In this document: piece by piece, positions 42,192 through 51,669 of the stretch
Layout of the letters: each line of letters begins with the position of its first letter
Numbering within the stretch: position 1 is the first letter of the stretch
Source: CAVOHU01 sp963817885
Lineage (GTDB): Bacteria > Acidobacteriota > Vicinamibacteria > Vicinamibacterales > JAKQTR01
NCBI GenBank assembly: GCA_963817885.1
Contig: CAWFQE010000003.1
Span: forward strand, 1 to 64,000
Direction of reading: 5' to 3'
Length of the DNA: 64,000 bases
The notes under the pieces: generated by a model
The model's input: only the letters and a program-made list of their open reading frames with translations
Told to the model about the DNA's origin: nothing
Databases searched by the model: none
Translations under genes and position numbers: made by a program

Positions 42192-43613
42192 ATGAGTCGA
42201 GCCAAACCCGTCGTGTCGGCCCGCACCGCGGGCTGGTCGCGCCGGCAGATGTTGCAGAGAACCGCCGCGGCCGGCGCTGCCCTGCCGCTGGCGCACGCGC
42301 TGACGATCGGTGACGCGGCCGCGCAGGGAAGGACACCGCTCCAGTCGTTCACGATGTCACCGCCGATGTTCTCGGTGGCCGAGCGCGATCGGCGATGGGC
42401 GGCGGTCCGCGCGATTATGGCCAGGCCACCCTGGAATCTCGACGCGATCGTCACCGTCGTCAGCGACCAGGTCGGCCTGAACGCGCGGTACTTGAGCCAG
42501 GTGGAGATGGTCCGCTACTCGGGTGGAGGACCGCAGGTAGTCATCGCGAGGGATCCTTCCAGGCCCGTATTCGTTCAGGCAAGTGCAGCTCGTCACGTCG
42601 AGGAATGGACCGCCAGGCTGAAGGGCGGCGGCTGGCTCGCGGATGGCAAGATGAAGCTCCTGCCTGAAACCGGTGGCGACTCGCTCGGAAAGTTGCTGGC
42701 GGCCGAAGGCTACAACCGGCCGGGCGTGCGCATCGGCGTGGCAAAGCTCAAAGGCACCCGGTTCGACCCGGATGGCGTCGTGTCGGTGACGCTGCTCGAC
42801 ACGCTGAAGTCGGCCCTGCCCGGCGCGGTCTTCCTGCCCATCGAGCAGTGGGGGACTGACGCCGGACCGATCGACGAAGTCATGCTGGTCAAGAGCCGGG
42901 AAGAGCAGGAGGCCATCCGCCGCGCCGTCAAGGCCAACGAACTCGGCCTTGCGGCCATGGTCGCCTCGGCCCGCAACGGAGCGGCGCGGCAGGCTGACCT
43001 CTGGTGGGCGGCATTCACGGCGATGGTCGCCGCGAATGGTGACGATGTGATCCGCCTGTCGATCGGCCTCAACGAGGGTGGAAACGCCTCACTCGGCGAA
43101 GCCAATGGCGATCCGATCAATGTGGGCCAATTCTGCTCCCAGGAAATCTCCGGCGGCTTTCAGGGCTACGGCTGCCAGATCAACCACACGTTCTTCATTG
43201 GGACCGCGACGACGCCCGGCTACGACTACTACCGCGCGACGTTCGACGCGCTGCTCAAGGCTCACGCGCAGTCACTGGCCTTCATTCAGCCCGGCAAGAC
43301 GACCTACGACCAGTTCGAGAAGTACCTCCGCAAGACGCTGGTCGAGGCGGGCGGCGGGGAAGGCGGTGGCGTGGCCGTCCACTCGGGAGGGCTGGGCCAG
43401 GCGCGGCCGCGGGGCGGCAAGGACAACGAGATGATCATCCAGCCGGGGCACGTGTTCGACTTCAAGCCTTCGCTGGCCCTGACGCGGGACAGGATGAAGG
43501 ACGTCGGCGAACGAAACCGGTCGGTGCAGATCGGTGACGCGATCGTGGTGACCGAAACGGGAGTCGCGCGGCTCGGTACGCGGCCGCTCGTGCCGATCGC
43601 CACGCGCGCGTAG
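42192..43613 (+). CDS. Exported M24 peptidase-like protein A, metal ligands degenerate
   Basis: A 473-residue exported protein of the Xaa-Pro aminopeptidase/creatinase (pita-bread) fold. Residues 17-42 look like a Tat signal (GWSRRQMLQRTAAAGAALPL). The creatinase-type N-terminal domain and the C-terminal M24 domain follow. The canonical five ligands (D, D, H, E, E) are mostly absent: the segment GGFQGYGCQINHTFFIG replaces the SDxTRT-type motif, FDFKPS replaces the xEPG motif, and the last acidic ligand is IGDAIVVTE without the usual ED. Only the His region (VAVHSGGLG) looks kept. Peptidase activity is therefore doubtful; a binding role or altered chemistry is possible. ATG 42192 follows CAGGAG. 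Confidence 0.78.
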   Translation: MSRAKPVVSARTAGWSRRQMLQRTAAAGAALPLAHALTIGDAAAQGRTPLQSFTMSPPMFSVAERDRRWAAVRAIMARPPWNLDAIVTVVSDQVGLNARYLSQVEMVRYSGGGPQVVIARDPSRPVFVQASAARHVEEWTARLKGGGWLADGKMKLLPETGGDSLGKLLAAEGYNRPGVRIGVAKLKGTRFDPDGVVSVTLLDTLKSALPGAVFLPIEQWGTDAGPIDEVMLVKSREEQEAIRRAVKANELGLAAMVASARNGAARQADLWWAAFTAMVAANGDDVIRLSIGLNEGGNASLGEANGDPINVGQFCSQEISGGFQGYGCQINHTFFIGTATTPGYDYYRATFDALLKAHAQSLAFIQPGKTTYDQFEKYLRKTLVEAGGGEGGGVAVHSGGLGQARPRGGKDNEMIIQPGHVFDFKPSLALTRDRMKDVGERNRSVQIGDAIVVTETGVARLGTRPLVPIATRA

Positions 43614-43737
43614 GTGGGATCTCACGCGGAGGATTGTCAGGTTCATCGGCTGCTGGAACTGGAACCAGGGCAGCGCAGGGCGCACGACAACCGGGCGCTC
43701 CTGCCTTCGAGTGCGCGGCATCATAGGGAGACGAAGG

Positions 43738-45177
43738 ATGGCACGAATGAAACGAAACTCGGACGACCCGGACAAGGGCATCTCACGCCGGCGGATGCTG
43801 CAGACGGCCGCGGCTGCGGGCGTTGGCCTGCCGCTGTCGCAGGCGTTGGGTGACGGCACGGCGTGGGCCGCCCAGGCCAAGCGGCAGTTCCCGGCATTCA
43901 CGGTGCCCTCGCCCGTGTTCACCGCCGCCGAGCGGGACCGGCGGTGGGCGGCGGTGCGCGCCAACATGGCCAAGCCGCCATGGAACCTCGACGCCATCAT
44001 CACGCCCGGCAGCGACGCGCTCGGCAACTACGCGCGGTACCTCACACAGGTCGTCATCCAGAAATACTCGCAGTCGGCGCCCGAGGTGCTCTTTCCCCGC
44101 GACGCGTCCAAGCCGGTGATCGCCCACATCAGCGGAGCCCGGCACGTGGACGAGTGGACGCGGAGGTTCAAGCCGAACGGGTGGGTGTCGGACGGCAAGC
44201 TCGTGCTCAGGGCCGAGTCGGGCTCTCAGGCGCTGGCCAAGCTGCTCGCCTCCGAAGGCTACAACAAGCCGGGCACACGCATCGGCGTCGCCAAGCTGCA
44301 GGGCAGCCGGTTCGATCCCGAGGGTCTCGTGTCGCACACCTGGTTCGAGAGGTTGAAGGCCGCGCTGCCAGGCGTGGCCTTCCTGCCCATCGATCAGTTC
44401 CCGCCACAGGTGGGCAACGACACGGGTCCGATCGAGGACGCGGCGATGTCCAAGGGGCTCGAGGAGCAGGCGGTATTGCGCAAGGCCGTCGAACTCAACC
44501 AGCGGGGGATCAGCGCGGCCATCGCCGCGGCCCGCGACGGCGCCCCGCGCCAGGCGGATCTGTGGTGGGCCTGCTTCTACGAGCTGTACACGGGCGCAGG
44601 CGAAGACGTGTTCCGGTGCTCCATCGGCTTCGATGCCGGCGGCAACGCGTCGCTGGGCGAGCCGACGGACTACCCGGTGCGGATCGGACAGATCTGCAAC
44701 CAGGAGATCAGTTCCGCGTACCAGGGCTACGGGTCCCAGATCAACCACGCCTTCTTCATCGGCAGCAAATCGACGCCCGGATACGAGTACTATCGGACCG
44801 CGGTCGAGATGCTGGCGAAGGTCATCGAACGGGCGATTGCCTTCATCCAGCCTGGCAAGACGACCTACGGCGACTTCATGGCGTTCAACGAGAAGTCGTT
44901 CAAGGAGTTCGGCGAGAAGGGCAGCGGCCTCAACACGCATGGCGGCGGCCTGGGATTCCTCTCGCGCCCCCGGCAGTCGGCGGAGGACAACATCGTGGTC
45001 ATGCAGCCGGGGCACACCTTCGACTTCAAGCCGGCCGTCACGCTGGACCGCGCGAAGACGAAGGACGTCGGCGAGAAGAACCGCTCCGTGCAGCTCGGCG
45101 AATCGATCCTGGTCACCGACAAGGGAGCCGTTCGCCTGGGCACGCGGCCGCTGGTTCCGATCGCGACACAGGGCTAG
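43738..45177 (+). CDS. Exported M24 peptidase-like protein B, metal ligands degenerate
   Basis: A 479-residue paralogue of the previous protein, with the same Tat-like start (GISRRRMLQTAAAAGVGLPL), the same substituted sites (SAYQGYGSQINHAFFIG, FDFKPAVTL, LGESILVTDKG) and an intact-looking His segment LNTHGGGLG. The shared substitutions in both copies indicate that the loss is old and maintained, not a sequencing artefact. ATG 43738 has GAAGG upstream. It lies 124 bases after protein A and 45 bases before a dienelactone hydrolase, suggesting one transcript. Confidence 0.78.
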   Translation: MARMKRNSDDPDKGISRRRMLQTAAAAGVGLPLSQALGDGTAWAAQAKRQFPAFTVPSPVFTAAERDRRWAAVRANMAKPPWNLDAIITPGSDALGNYARYLTQVVIQKYSQSAPEVLFPRDASKPVIAHISGARHVDEWTRRFKPNGWVSDGKLVLRAESGSQALAKLLASEGYNKPGTRIGVAKLQGSRFDPEGLVSHTWFERLKAALPGVAFLPIDQFPPQVGNDTGPIEDAAMSKGLEEQAVLRKAVELNQRGISAAIAAARDGAPRQADLWWACFYELYTGAGEDVFRCSIGFDAGGNASLGEPTDYPVRIGQICNQEISSAYQGYGSQINHAFFIGSKSTPGYEYYRTAVEMLAKVIERAIAFIQPGKTTYGDFMAFNEKSFKEFGEKGSGLNTHGGGLGFLSRPRQSAEDNIVVMQPGHTFDFKPAVTLDRAKTKDVGEKNRSVQLGESILVTDKGAVRLGTRPLVPIATQG

Positions 45178-45222
45178 CCGCCGGTGGTGGCAGTGAACTC
45201 ATCATCAGAAAAGGACTCGACC

Positions 45223-46077
45223 ATGGACCAGAAGCTGATCGATCTCTACGACGAGTACCGACAGCGCGGCATGAGCCGCCGCGAGCTCCTCGACCGGCTC
45301 GTGAAAGTCGCGGGGGCCACGGCGGCGCTGTCGCTGCTGCCGGCCTTCGAGAGCCAGACGGCCTTCGCGCAGATCATTCCGGAGAACGACCCCCGCCTGG
45401 TGACCGGGCCGGCCGAGTACAGCGCGGCCGACGGCAAGATCACCGGGTACCTCGCCCGCCTGAAGGGCGGGAAGAAGCACCCGGCCGTAATCGTCATCCA
45501 CGAGAACAAGGGGCTTGCGCCCCACATCAAGGACGTCGCGCGGCGGATCGCGGCCGAGGGGTTCCTGGCCTTCGCCCCCGACATGCTCTCGCCGCTCGGC
45601 GGCACGCCCGCTGAGGAGGCGCAGGCCACCGCGCTCATCGGCAAACTCAATGCTGACGAGACGGTCGCGCGCCTGGCGGCCGCCGTGCCGTTCCTGGCGA
45701 AGCACCCCGAGTCGACCGGCAAGGTGGGCGTGGTCGGGTTCTGCTGGGGCGGCGGGATGACGAACCGGCTGGCCGCGGCTGCCGGCGCGTCGATCAGCGC
45801 GGCCGTGCCCTACTACGGGCCGCAGAACCCGGCGGAGGTGCCGAAGATCATGGCGCCGCTCCTGCTGCACTATGGTGCGCTCGATCAGCGCATCAACGCC
45901 GGCATCGAAGCCTTCGAAGCCGCCCTCAAGGCGAACAACAAGACCTACGAGAAGTACATCTACGAGGGCGCGAATCACGCCTTCAACAACGACACCAACG
46001 CTGAGCGGTACAACAAGGAAGCGGCCACGCTCGCCTGGAGCCGCACGATCGCCTTCTTCAAGAAATATCTCGGGTAA
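45223..46077 (+). CDS. Exported dienelactone hydrolase family protein
   Basis: A 284-residue alpha/beta hydrolase of the DLH family, with an N-terminal Tat-like segment (MSRRELLDRLVKVAGATAALSLL). The catalytic Cys174 is in GFCWGG, with an Asp in HYGALDQRIN and a His in EGANHAF; these are the Cys-Asp-His residues of carboxymethylenebutenolidase-type enzymes. The early Glu of the triad network is present in VIHENKG. It hydrolyses lactones or related esters. ATG 45223 follows AAGGA. A terminator follows at 46111. Confidence 0.87.
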   Translation: MDQKLIDLYDEYRQRGMSRRELLDRLVKVAGATAALSLLPAFESQTAFAQIIPENDPRLVTGPAEYSAADGKITGYLARLKGGKKHPAVIVIHENKGLAPHIKDVARRIAAEGFLAFAPDMLSPLGGTPAEEAQATALIGKLNADETVARLAAAVPFLAKHPESTGKVGVVGFCWGGGMTNRLAAAAGASISAAVPYYGPQNPAEVPKIMAPLLLHYGALDQRINAGIEAFEAALKANNKTYEKYIYEGANHAFNNDTNAERYNKEAATLAWSRTIAFFKKYLG

Positions 46078-46110
46078 CGATCCAAAGGCGGGAGCGCTTC
46101 CGCAGGGGGA

Positions 46111-46136
46111 ACGGGGCGGCGATGGCGCCGCCCCGT
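46111..46136. terminator. Bidirectional terminator between convergent genes
   Basis: Perfect 10-base-pair stem ACGGGGCGGC / GCCGCCCCGT with a six-base loop, followed by CTCTCC, between the plus-strand hydrolase end (46077) and the minus-strand radical SAM gene end (46219). Confidence 0.6.
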
Positions 46137-46218
46137 CTCTCCAACATTCCCGCCTGGCCGCATTTCAGCGCGCCTCCTAGCGTCCCGGACCCGTGCCACG
46201 AATCACGATTCCGGAACA

Positions 46219-47472
46219 CTAGCCAGCCAGGCAGCACTTCTTGTATTTCCGGCCGCTGCCGCACGGGCACGGGTCGTTTCGGCCGACGCCGGCAGTCCCG
46301 GGTTTTCCCTCGGAGGCCAGTGCGTCCATCAACTCCTCACGCGGCCGGCCGGCGCGCTCGAGCGAGGCAAGCTTCAGCGTGTAGGGCAGGGCGTGGCGGA
46401 AGAACCGCAGGAATCCCGCGCACAGGTAGTTGAGGCCGTCCTCGCCATCCGCCGTCCGGATGAAGCGATCCTTCGGGCACCCGCCGTTGCACAACGCGCG
46501 GACCTCGCACACCCGGCACTGTCGCGGCAGGCTGTCCCGCTTGGCCTCTCCAAACGCCAGCTGGGCCGGGCTCTCGAGCAGATCAACCAGCCGGGTGTCG
46601 CTGATGCTGCCCAGCCGGTGCGCCGGGTCGACGAAGTGATCGCACGAGTAGAAGTCGCCGTTGTGCTCCACCACGGGTATCTCGCCGCAGGTTTCCCGCA
46701 CGATACAGAGCGAGTGGTCCATCCCACGCGCGGGCCGGGAGGCTTCTTCGAAGTTCTGGATCTCGATGCGCCCGATGTCCCGGCGGACCCACTCGTCGAA
46801 AATCGCGGTGAGGAATTCGCCGTAGGCCTCGGCCGGCACGCTTTCGGGGCTGACCCGATCCGGCCCGCGCACGACGAGCGGGAGAAACCCGAGATACCGG
46901 GCATCGATCTCCTTGAAGAACCGGTACGTCCGCTGGGGCTCGCGGACGTTCCTGTCGTGGACCACGCACAGGAGATCGCAGGGGACCTTGAACCGGCGCA
47001 GCATCCGGTATGCACGCAGGACCGCGGCATGGGAGGCCTTCTGCCCTTTGCTGACGCGATAGCAGTCGTGCAGGTCTTCCGGGCCATCCAGGCTCAGGCC
47101 GACGCTGAACCCTTCCTCCGCGAGGAACTGGCCCCACGACTGGTCGAGCAGCACCCCATTGGTTTGTACGCCGTTGGTGATGCGCGTGCCCGGCCGCTGG
47201 TGCTTGCGCTGGAGCGCCACGATGTTCCGGAAGTAATCCAACCCGAGGATGGTGGGTTCACCGCCGTGCCAGGAGAAGTTGACCACCAGGCCGGGGAAGG
47301 CGTCGATGTGCTGGGCGATGTACTCCTCGAGCACCTGGTCGGACATGCGGGGTGCCGAGGAGGCCGGATAGAGATCTGCCTTTTCCAGGTAGTAGCAGTA
47401 CCGGCAGCCGAGGTTGCACAGCGCGCCGCCCGGCTTGGCGAAGATCTGAAATTCCCTGGAGGCGTGGCCCAC
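46219..47472 (-). CDS. Anaerobic sulfatase-maturating enzyme-like radical SAM protein with SEC-C tail
   Basis: A 417-residue radical SAM/SPASM enzyme. The SAM cluster motif is CX3CX2C (C19, C23, C26 in ALCNLGCRYCYY), followed by SWHGGEPTILG. The auxiliary cluster cysteines are in the C-terminal SPASM part (CIVRETCGE, SCDHFVD, QCRVCEVRALCNGGCPKD). These are the hallmarks of anSME, which converts a Cys or Ser in sulfatases to formylglycine. A SEC-C zinc motif (NDPCPCGSGRKYKKCC) ends the protein. ATG 47472 leaves a short N-terminus. No sulfatase gene is in the window, so the target is elsewhere or the enzyme modifies another protein. Confidence 0.9.
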   Translation of the reverse strand: MGHASREFQIFAKPGGALCNLGCRYCYYLEKADLYPASSAPRMSDQVLEEYIAQHIDAFPGLVVNFSWHGGEPTILGLDYFRNIVALQRKHQRPGTRITNGVQTNGVLLDQSWGQFLAEEGFSVGLSLDGPEDLHDCYRVSKGQKASHAAVLRAYRMLRRFKVPCDLLCVVHDRNVREPQRTYRFFKEIDARYLGFLPLVVRGPDRVSPESVPAEAYGEFLTAIFDEWVRRDIGRIEIQNFEEASRPARGMDHSLCIVRETCGEIPVVEHNGDFYSCDHFVDPAHRLGSISDTRLVDLLESPAQLAFGEAKRDSLPRQCRVCEVRALCNGGCPKDRFIRTADGEDGLNYLCAGFLRFFRHALPYTLKLASLERAGRPREELMDALASEGKPGTAGVGRNDPCPCGSGRKYKKCCLAG

Positions 47473-47796
47473 GATCTGCGCTCGTTTTCCGGTTGCCGAT
47501 CCTGTCGTGTCGTCCGTGTAGTCGAGAAGTATACCTGACGCGCCCGGGGGGCGCGGGACCGGGGCCGGGCGCCCCGGGGGACGCCATCCCCGGCAGGAGC
47601 GTCGAATACTCCGACCGCCCGCCTCATCGATTCGCCGCCCGAACGGCTGTCTTCGCCAGGAAGATGCCGCCAGAAGCCCTCGTTTCGCCGAATGACGAAA
47701 CTGACAGGGTCTCTGGGCCGGGCATCGCGAAATGGCCTCAGAAGCGGACCAGAAGGGAGGCGCCGGGGCGTTGTGTCAGAAAGTTGAACTTTTCCT
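47473..47796. other. Upstream intergenic region, nothing recognised before module 4
   Basis: About 325 bases upstream of the radical SAM gene and of promoter module 4. GC-rich partial inverted repeats occur around 47525-47580 but form no clean structure. No gene was found here. Confidence 0.4.
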
Positions 47797-47837
47797 TTGA
47801 CACGGTCTAGTCGTCTGGTGGTAGAGTGGTCCAACCA
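47797..47837 (+). promoter_or_regulatory. Promoter-operator module 4, upstream of the Oar-like receptor
   Basis: TTGACA at 47797-47802 and TAGAGT at 47822-47827 (19-base spacer). The perfect operator TGGTCCAACCA (47827-47837) overlaps the last base of the -10. The spacer site is degraded (CGGTCTAGTCG), keeping only the left half. The leader to the start at 48079 is about 240 bases. Confidence 0.7.
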
Positions 47838-48078
47838 CGTTACCCAGAGCCCATGGCTTTTGATTATCCTGCCGCGATCAGCCGCGCCCTGAAGCTGCGC
47901 ACCCAAAGCGTGCCCAGTCTGTCTGGAGCCGGTTGTCCCTATCGTTCCGGGCCTCCGGGACTCCCTTGGCCAGGCGCCTGGTACTCGTGTTTCCGGCAGA
48001 GGATGATTCGTGACGCTCGTTTCGGTGCGCGCGGGAACTCGCGCGACGGCAAGATCCGCAACTCGGGAGGAGGCAGAC

Positions 48079-51000
48079 ATGACGGGGTCGTTTAGGCGGT
48101 TTCGGCACTCGACCGGCTTTGCACGCTCGCCGGTAGGGAAGTTCCTGGTGCCATCCGGGCTCATAGCCCTGGTTGCGGCGCTCGTTCTCATGGCTGGCAC
48201 GCCGGCGATGGGACAGACCGTGACCGGCACGGTCCTGGGAACGGTCACTGACAATACCGGTGGCGTTGTCCCGGGCGTGTCGGTGACGGTGAAGAACACG
48301 GCGACTGGCTTTACGCGGTCCGCTGTCTCGGATGACAAGGGCCGGTACGAGCTTCGGGCGCTCCCGATCGGACCCTACGAAGTCAGTGCGGAGCTCGAAG
48401 GCTTCAGGAAGCTGACCAAGGGTGTGCAGCTGACGGTCGGCTCCGAAGTCTCGATGAACTTCATGATGGAAGTCGGCGGCGTCGAACAGACCGTCGTCGT
48501 CACGGCCGAGGCGCCGGTCGTGCAGACCAACTCGACCGAGATGGGCGCCCTGGTCGATCAGAAGCAGATCCAGCAGCTGCCGCTCAACGCCCGCGACATT
48601 CAACAGCTCGCCATCCTCCAGCCCGGCGTGCAGTCGCAGGCGTCCTACAACGGCCTGTATGGCGCAAACATCACGGTCCGCGGATCGCGGCCCGAGCAGA
48701 ACCGGTACCTGCTGAATGGCGTCGACGCGTCCACCTCGTTCGGCACCTCGCCGGTCAGCGCGGCCAACATCATCATGGGCGTCGAGGGCCTGCAGGAATT
48801 CAAGGTCCTGACGAGCGACTACAGCGCGGCGTACGGCGTGAAGCAGGGCGGCGTCGTGAACATGGTCACCAAGGCCGGGACCAACAGCTTCCACGGCAGC
48901 GCGTACGAGTTCCATCGCGACAAGGCGCTCGACAGCAAGGGGTACTTCGATACGGCCGGCGTCCCGCCCTTGAAGCGCGATCAGTTCGGCGCGTCGATCG
49001 GCGGACCGGTATTCAAGGGCAAGACCTTCTTCTTCCTGAACGGAGAAATCTTCAGGCAGCGTCTTGCGCTGTCGCCGGTCGCGACCGTTCCGACGGCCGA
49101 GGCCAAGCAGGGGTACACCTACGACAACGCCGGCAACAAGACCTTCGTCGGCGTCGCGCCGCAGATGGTGCCGTTCCTGGCCCTGATGCCCGATCCGAAC
49201 GGGCCCTCGGCCGGCCCCGGGCTCGGCTACTACTACAGCAACCCGCAGCAGGCGGTTGACGAGCAGTACGTCACGGGTCGAATCGATCACCGCCTGAGTG
49301 ACAGCGACCAGGCCTGGTTCGTCTACACGGGCGACTGGTCGAAGAGCTCCACGCCGGAGGCCAACCCGAACTTCGCCACCTACGGCATCCGGAACAAGCA
49401 GATCGTCAGCCTCGAGAACGTCCACACGTTCTCGGCCAACATGCTCAACACCGTCCGCCTCGGGTTCAACAGGAACTACTACTTCGACGAGACGACGGCC
49501 ACGGTGCCGATCGCGAGCAGCATGTATGTGGCCGCGGATCCGTTCGTGACGCCCTCCGCGCGCGGCGCGTTCGAATCGGTCGGCATCGGCGGCATGACGG
49601 GCATGGCCACCACCGGAAATGCCCCGGTCTGGTTCACGCACACGGGCATCAGCCTCGACACCGAGTTCAGCTTCATCAAGGGCGCCCACACGTTGAAAGC
49701 CGGCGGGTCCTGGCTGTACTCGATTGACAAGGGGTCCTTCGTCGCCGTTCAGGCGCGCGGAGAGGTCAGCTTCGATACGTGGGGCCAGTTCCTGGCGGGC
49801 ACCGCAACCCGCGCCAACGTGATTCTGCCGGGCAGCGATCCGAGCAAGGATTTCCGCAGCCACACCGTCTCGGCCTACGCCGAGGACAGCTGGCGCGCAT
49901 CCTCCCGGTTCACGGCGTCACTCGGCCTCCGCTACGACCTGCTGGCATCGCTGTCGGAAGCCAACGGCAAGTTCTCCAACCTGGTGGGCGGACCTTCCGA
50001 CCTGACACCCACGGTCGGCAAGACCGTCATTACGCCGGAGAAGACGAACTTCGCGCCTCGTCTCGGATTCAACTGGGACGTGCTCGGCGACGGGAAGATG
50101 AGCGTCCGGGGCGGCGGCGGGATGTTCTACAACCTGATCAACGCCTTCAGCCTTCGCGAAGCGAGCAACAACTTCCCGATCACCGTCCAGTACTCGCTGA
50201 ACAACGTGCCGTTCCCCGACGTGTTCAAGGGATTCGTGAAGGGTTCGGTCCTCCCCGACTTCGGGGCTATCCAGTCCAAGCCGAAGACCCCGGTGTTGAC
50301 CTCGTACCACCTGACGGTGCAGCGTGATCTCGGCTTCAGGACGGCGCTGACGGTGAGCTTCGTCGGTTCGGAAGGCCGTAACCTGCCGTCGGGCACTATC
50401 GTCAACAGCGACTTCGGCAACCGCGTGTATCCGACCTCGACCAATCCGTACTACTGGGCGGCGGGCGGAACGCGACCCAACCCGAACTTCGGCCGTATCG
50501 GGTTCGGCGAGTTCATCTTCAAGTCGAGCTACCAATCGCTTCAGACCTCGCTCGAGCGTCGCGTGGGTGAAGGCATCGGCTTCACGGTCAGCTACACCTA
50601 CTCCAAGTGCATGAACGAGAGTTCAGGCGAACTGAACACCGCACTGGGCAACGGCGGCGGACCGTCCGTGTTCCAGTACGCGCGCGATCCCAGCACCGGC
50701 TACGGCCCGTGCTCTTACACGAGCACCCACTCCGGCAACTTCACGACCACCTGGGACCTTCCCGGAAAGAACCTGAAGGGCGTGGCCGGGGCGGTGCTCG
50801 GCGGATGGCGGTGGAGCACGATCACGACCATGCAGAGCGGCTATCCGTTCAACGTGGCCACCGGCTTCAACCGCTCGCGTCAGAACGTGACCTCCAGCTC
50901 ACTCGGCGACCGGCCGAACTGGGCGCCGGGATGCGACGCGACGAGCGCGATCATCCAGAACCCGGCCATCGGCTCCATCGGAAGCGGCACCCCGGTGATC

Positions 51001-51306
51001 TGGTTCAATCGTGACTGCTTCGTGATGAACGACCCGGGATATCTCGGGAACGTGTCGGCCATGGCGCTTCGTGGACCCGGACTGTTCACGAGTGACTGGT
51101 CGCTGGCCAAGTCGTTCAGGTTCTCGGGCGGTCAGCGGATCGAGCTCCAGGTCCAGGCGTTCAATATCACCAACTCCGTGAACTTCCGCGTTCCGGGCGC
51201 CAGCCTGTGGAGCAATGCCACGACGAAGAACGCCGGCGCCGGAAAGATCACGGCGACGGTGACCGCTCCGCGACAGGTTCAGCTCGGTATCCGATTCGTG
51301 TTCTAA
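48079..51306 (+). CDS. TonB-dependent receptor, Oar-like, with carboxypeptidase-regulatory-like domain
   Basis: A 1075-residue outer-membrane transporter from a different subgroup than the receptors at 32458 and 39142. The signal peptide ends around TPAMGQT. The beta domain (GTVLGTVTDNTGGVVPGVSVTVK, DDKGRYELRALPIGPY) is followed by a plug with QQLPLNARDIQQLA and INITVRGSRPEQN-type motifs. The large barrel ends in QVQLGIRFVF, a terminal Phe. ATG 48079 is preceded by GGAGGAGG. It is controlled by module 4 and followed by a strong terminator at 51329. Substrate unknown. Confidence 0.92.
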   Translation: MTGSFRRFRHSTGFARSPVGKFLVPSGLIALVAALVLMAGTPAMGQTVTGTVLGTVTDNTGGVVPGVSVTVKNTATGFTRSAVSDDKGRYELRALPIGPYEVSAELEGFRKLTKGVQLTVGSEVSMNFMMEVGGVEQTVVVTAEAPVVQTNSTEMGALVDQKQIQQLPLNARDIQQLAILQPGVQSQASYNGLYGANITVRGSRPEQNRYLLNGVDASTSFGTSPVSAANIIMGVEGLQEFKVLTSDYSAAYGVKQGGVVNMVTKAGTNSFHGSAYEFHRDKALDSKGYFDTAGVPPLKRDQFGASIGGPVFKGKTFFFLNGEIFRQRLALSPVATVPTAEAKQGYTYDNAGNKTFVGVAPQMVPFLALMPDPNGPSAGPGLGYYYSNPQQAVDEQYVTGRIDHRLSDSDQAWFVYTGDWSKSSTPEANPNFATYGIRNKQIVSLENVHTFSANMLNTVRLGFNRNYYFDETTATVPIASSMYVAADPFVTPSARGAFESVGIGGMTGMATTGNAPVWFTHTGISLDTEFSFIKGAHTLKAGGSWLYSIDKGSFVAVQARGEVSFDTWGQFLAGTATRANVILPGSDPSKDFRSHTVSAYAEDSWRASSRFTASLGLRYDLLASLSEANGKFSNLVGGPSDLTPTVGKTVITPEKTNFAPRLGFNWDVLGDGKMSVRGGGGMFYNLINAFSLREASNNFPITVQYSLNNVPFPDVFKGFVKGSVLPDFGAIQSKPKTPVLTSYHLTVQRDLGFRTALTVSFVGSEGRNLPSGTIVNSDFGNRVYPTSTNPYYWAAGGTRPNPNFGRIGFGEFIFKSSYQSLQTSLERRVGEGIGFTVSYTYSKCMNESSGELNTALGNGGGPSVFQYARDPSTGYGPCSYTSTHSGNFTTTWDLPGKNLKGVAGAVLGGWRWSTITTMQSGYPFNVATGFNRSRQNVTSSSLGDRPNWAPGCDATSAIIQNPAIGSIGSGTPVIWFNRDCFVMNDPGYLGNVSAMALRGPGLFTSDWSLAKSFRFSGGQRIELQVQAFNITNSVNFRVPGASLWSNATTKNAGAGKITATVTAPRQVQLGIRFVF

Positions 51307-51328
51307 ATCGTCGGCGGTTTCTCGAAAG

Positions 51329-51360
51329 AGGCGCCCCCGTTGTCGGGGGCGCTTCCGTTT
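51329..51360 (+). terminator. Intrinsic terminator after the Oar-like receptor
   Basis: Stem GCGCCCCCG / CGGGGGCGC (9 base pairs, extendable by A-T and G-T pairs), four-base loop, then TTCCGTTT. It begins 23 bases after the stop codon. Confidence 0.7.
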
Positions 51361-51669
51361 CCCGCGGCCGGCCGGGGCCAGACCCGCACGGCCCGGCCGC
51401 GGGATTGTTTCAGGCAGGCAGCGAGGGGCTCCCGCCATCATCTCTCGAGCAGTCCCGGTCAGCCGACCGACGTGCGTCGGGCGCCACAGGGGTGACCAGT
51501 TCAGGGACGGCTCGGGCCTCGCGGGCAACTCCCCCAGCCAGAGCGTCCGATCCACACGGCATCAATCCCCGGCCTTGGCCCCAGGTGCGGCCAGGCAAGC
51601 CGGACTGCCGGAGTCCACGCACGACGTCGTGGCACGGCGGACCGGCGGACACGCAAGGAGTCTTCCTCG

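Noticed and set aside
47525..47585. Terminator or attenuator in GC-rich repeats
   Set aside because: The arms pair poorly and there is no T tract.
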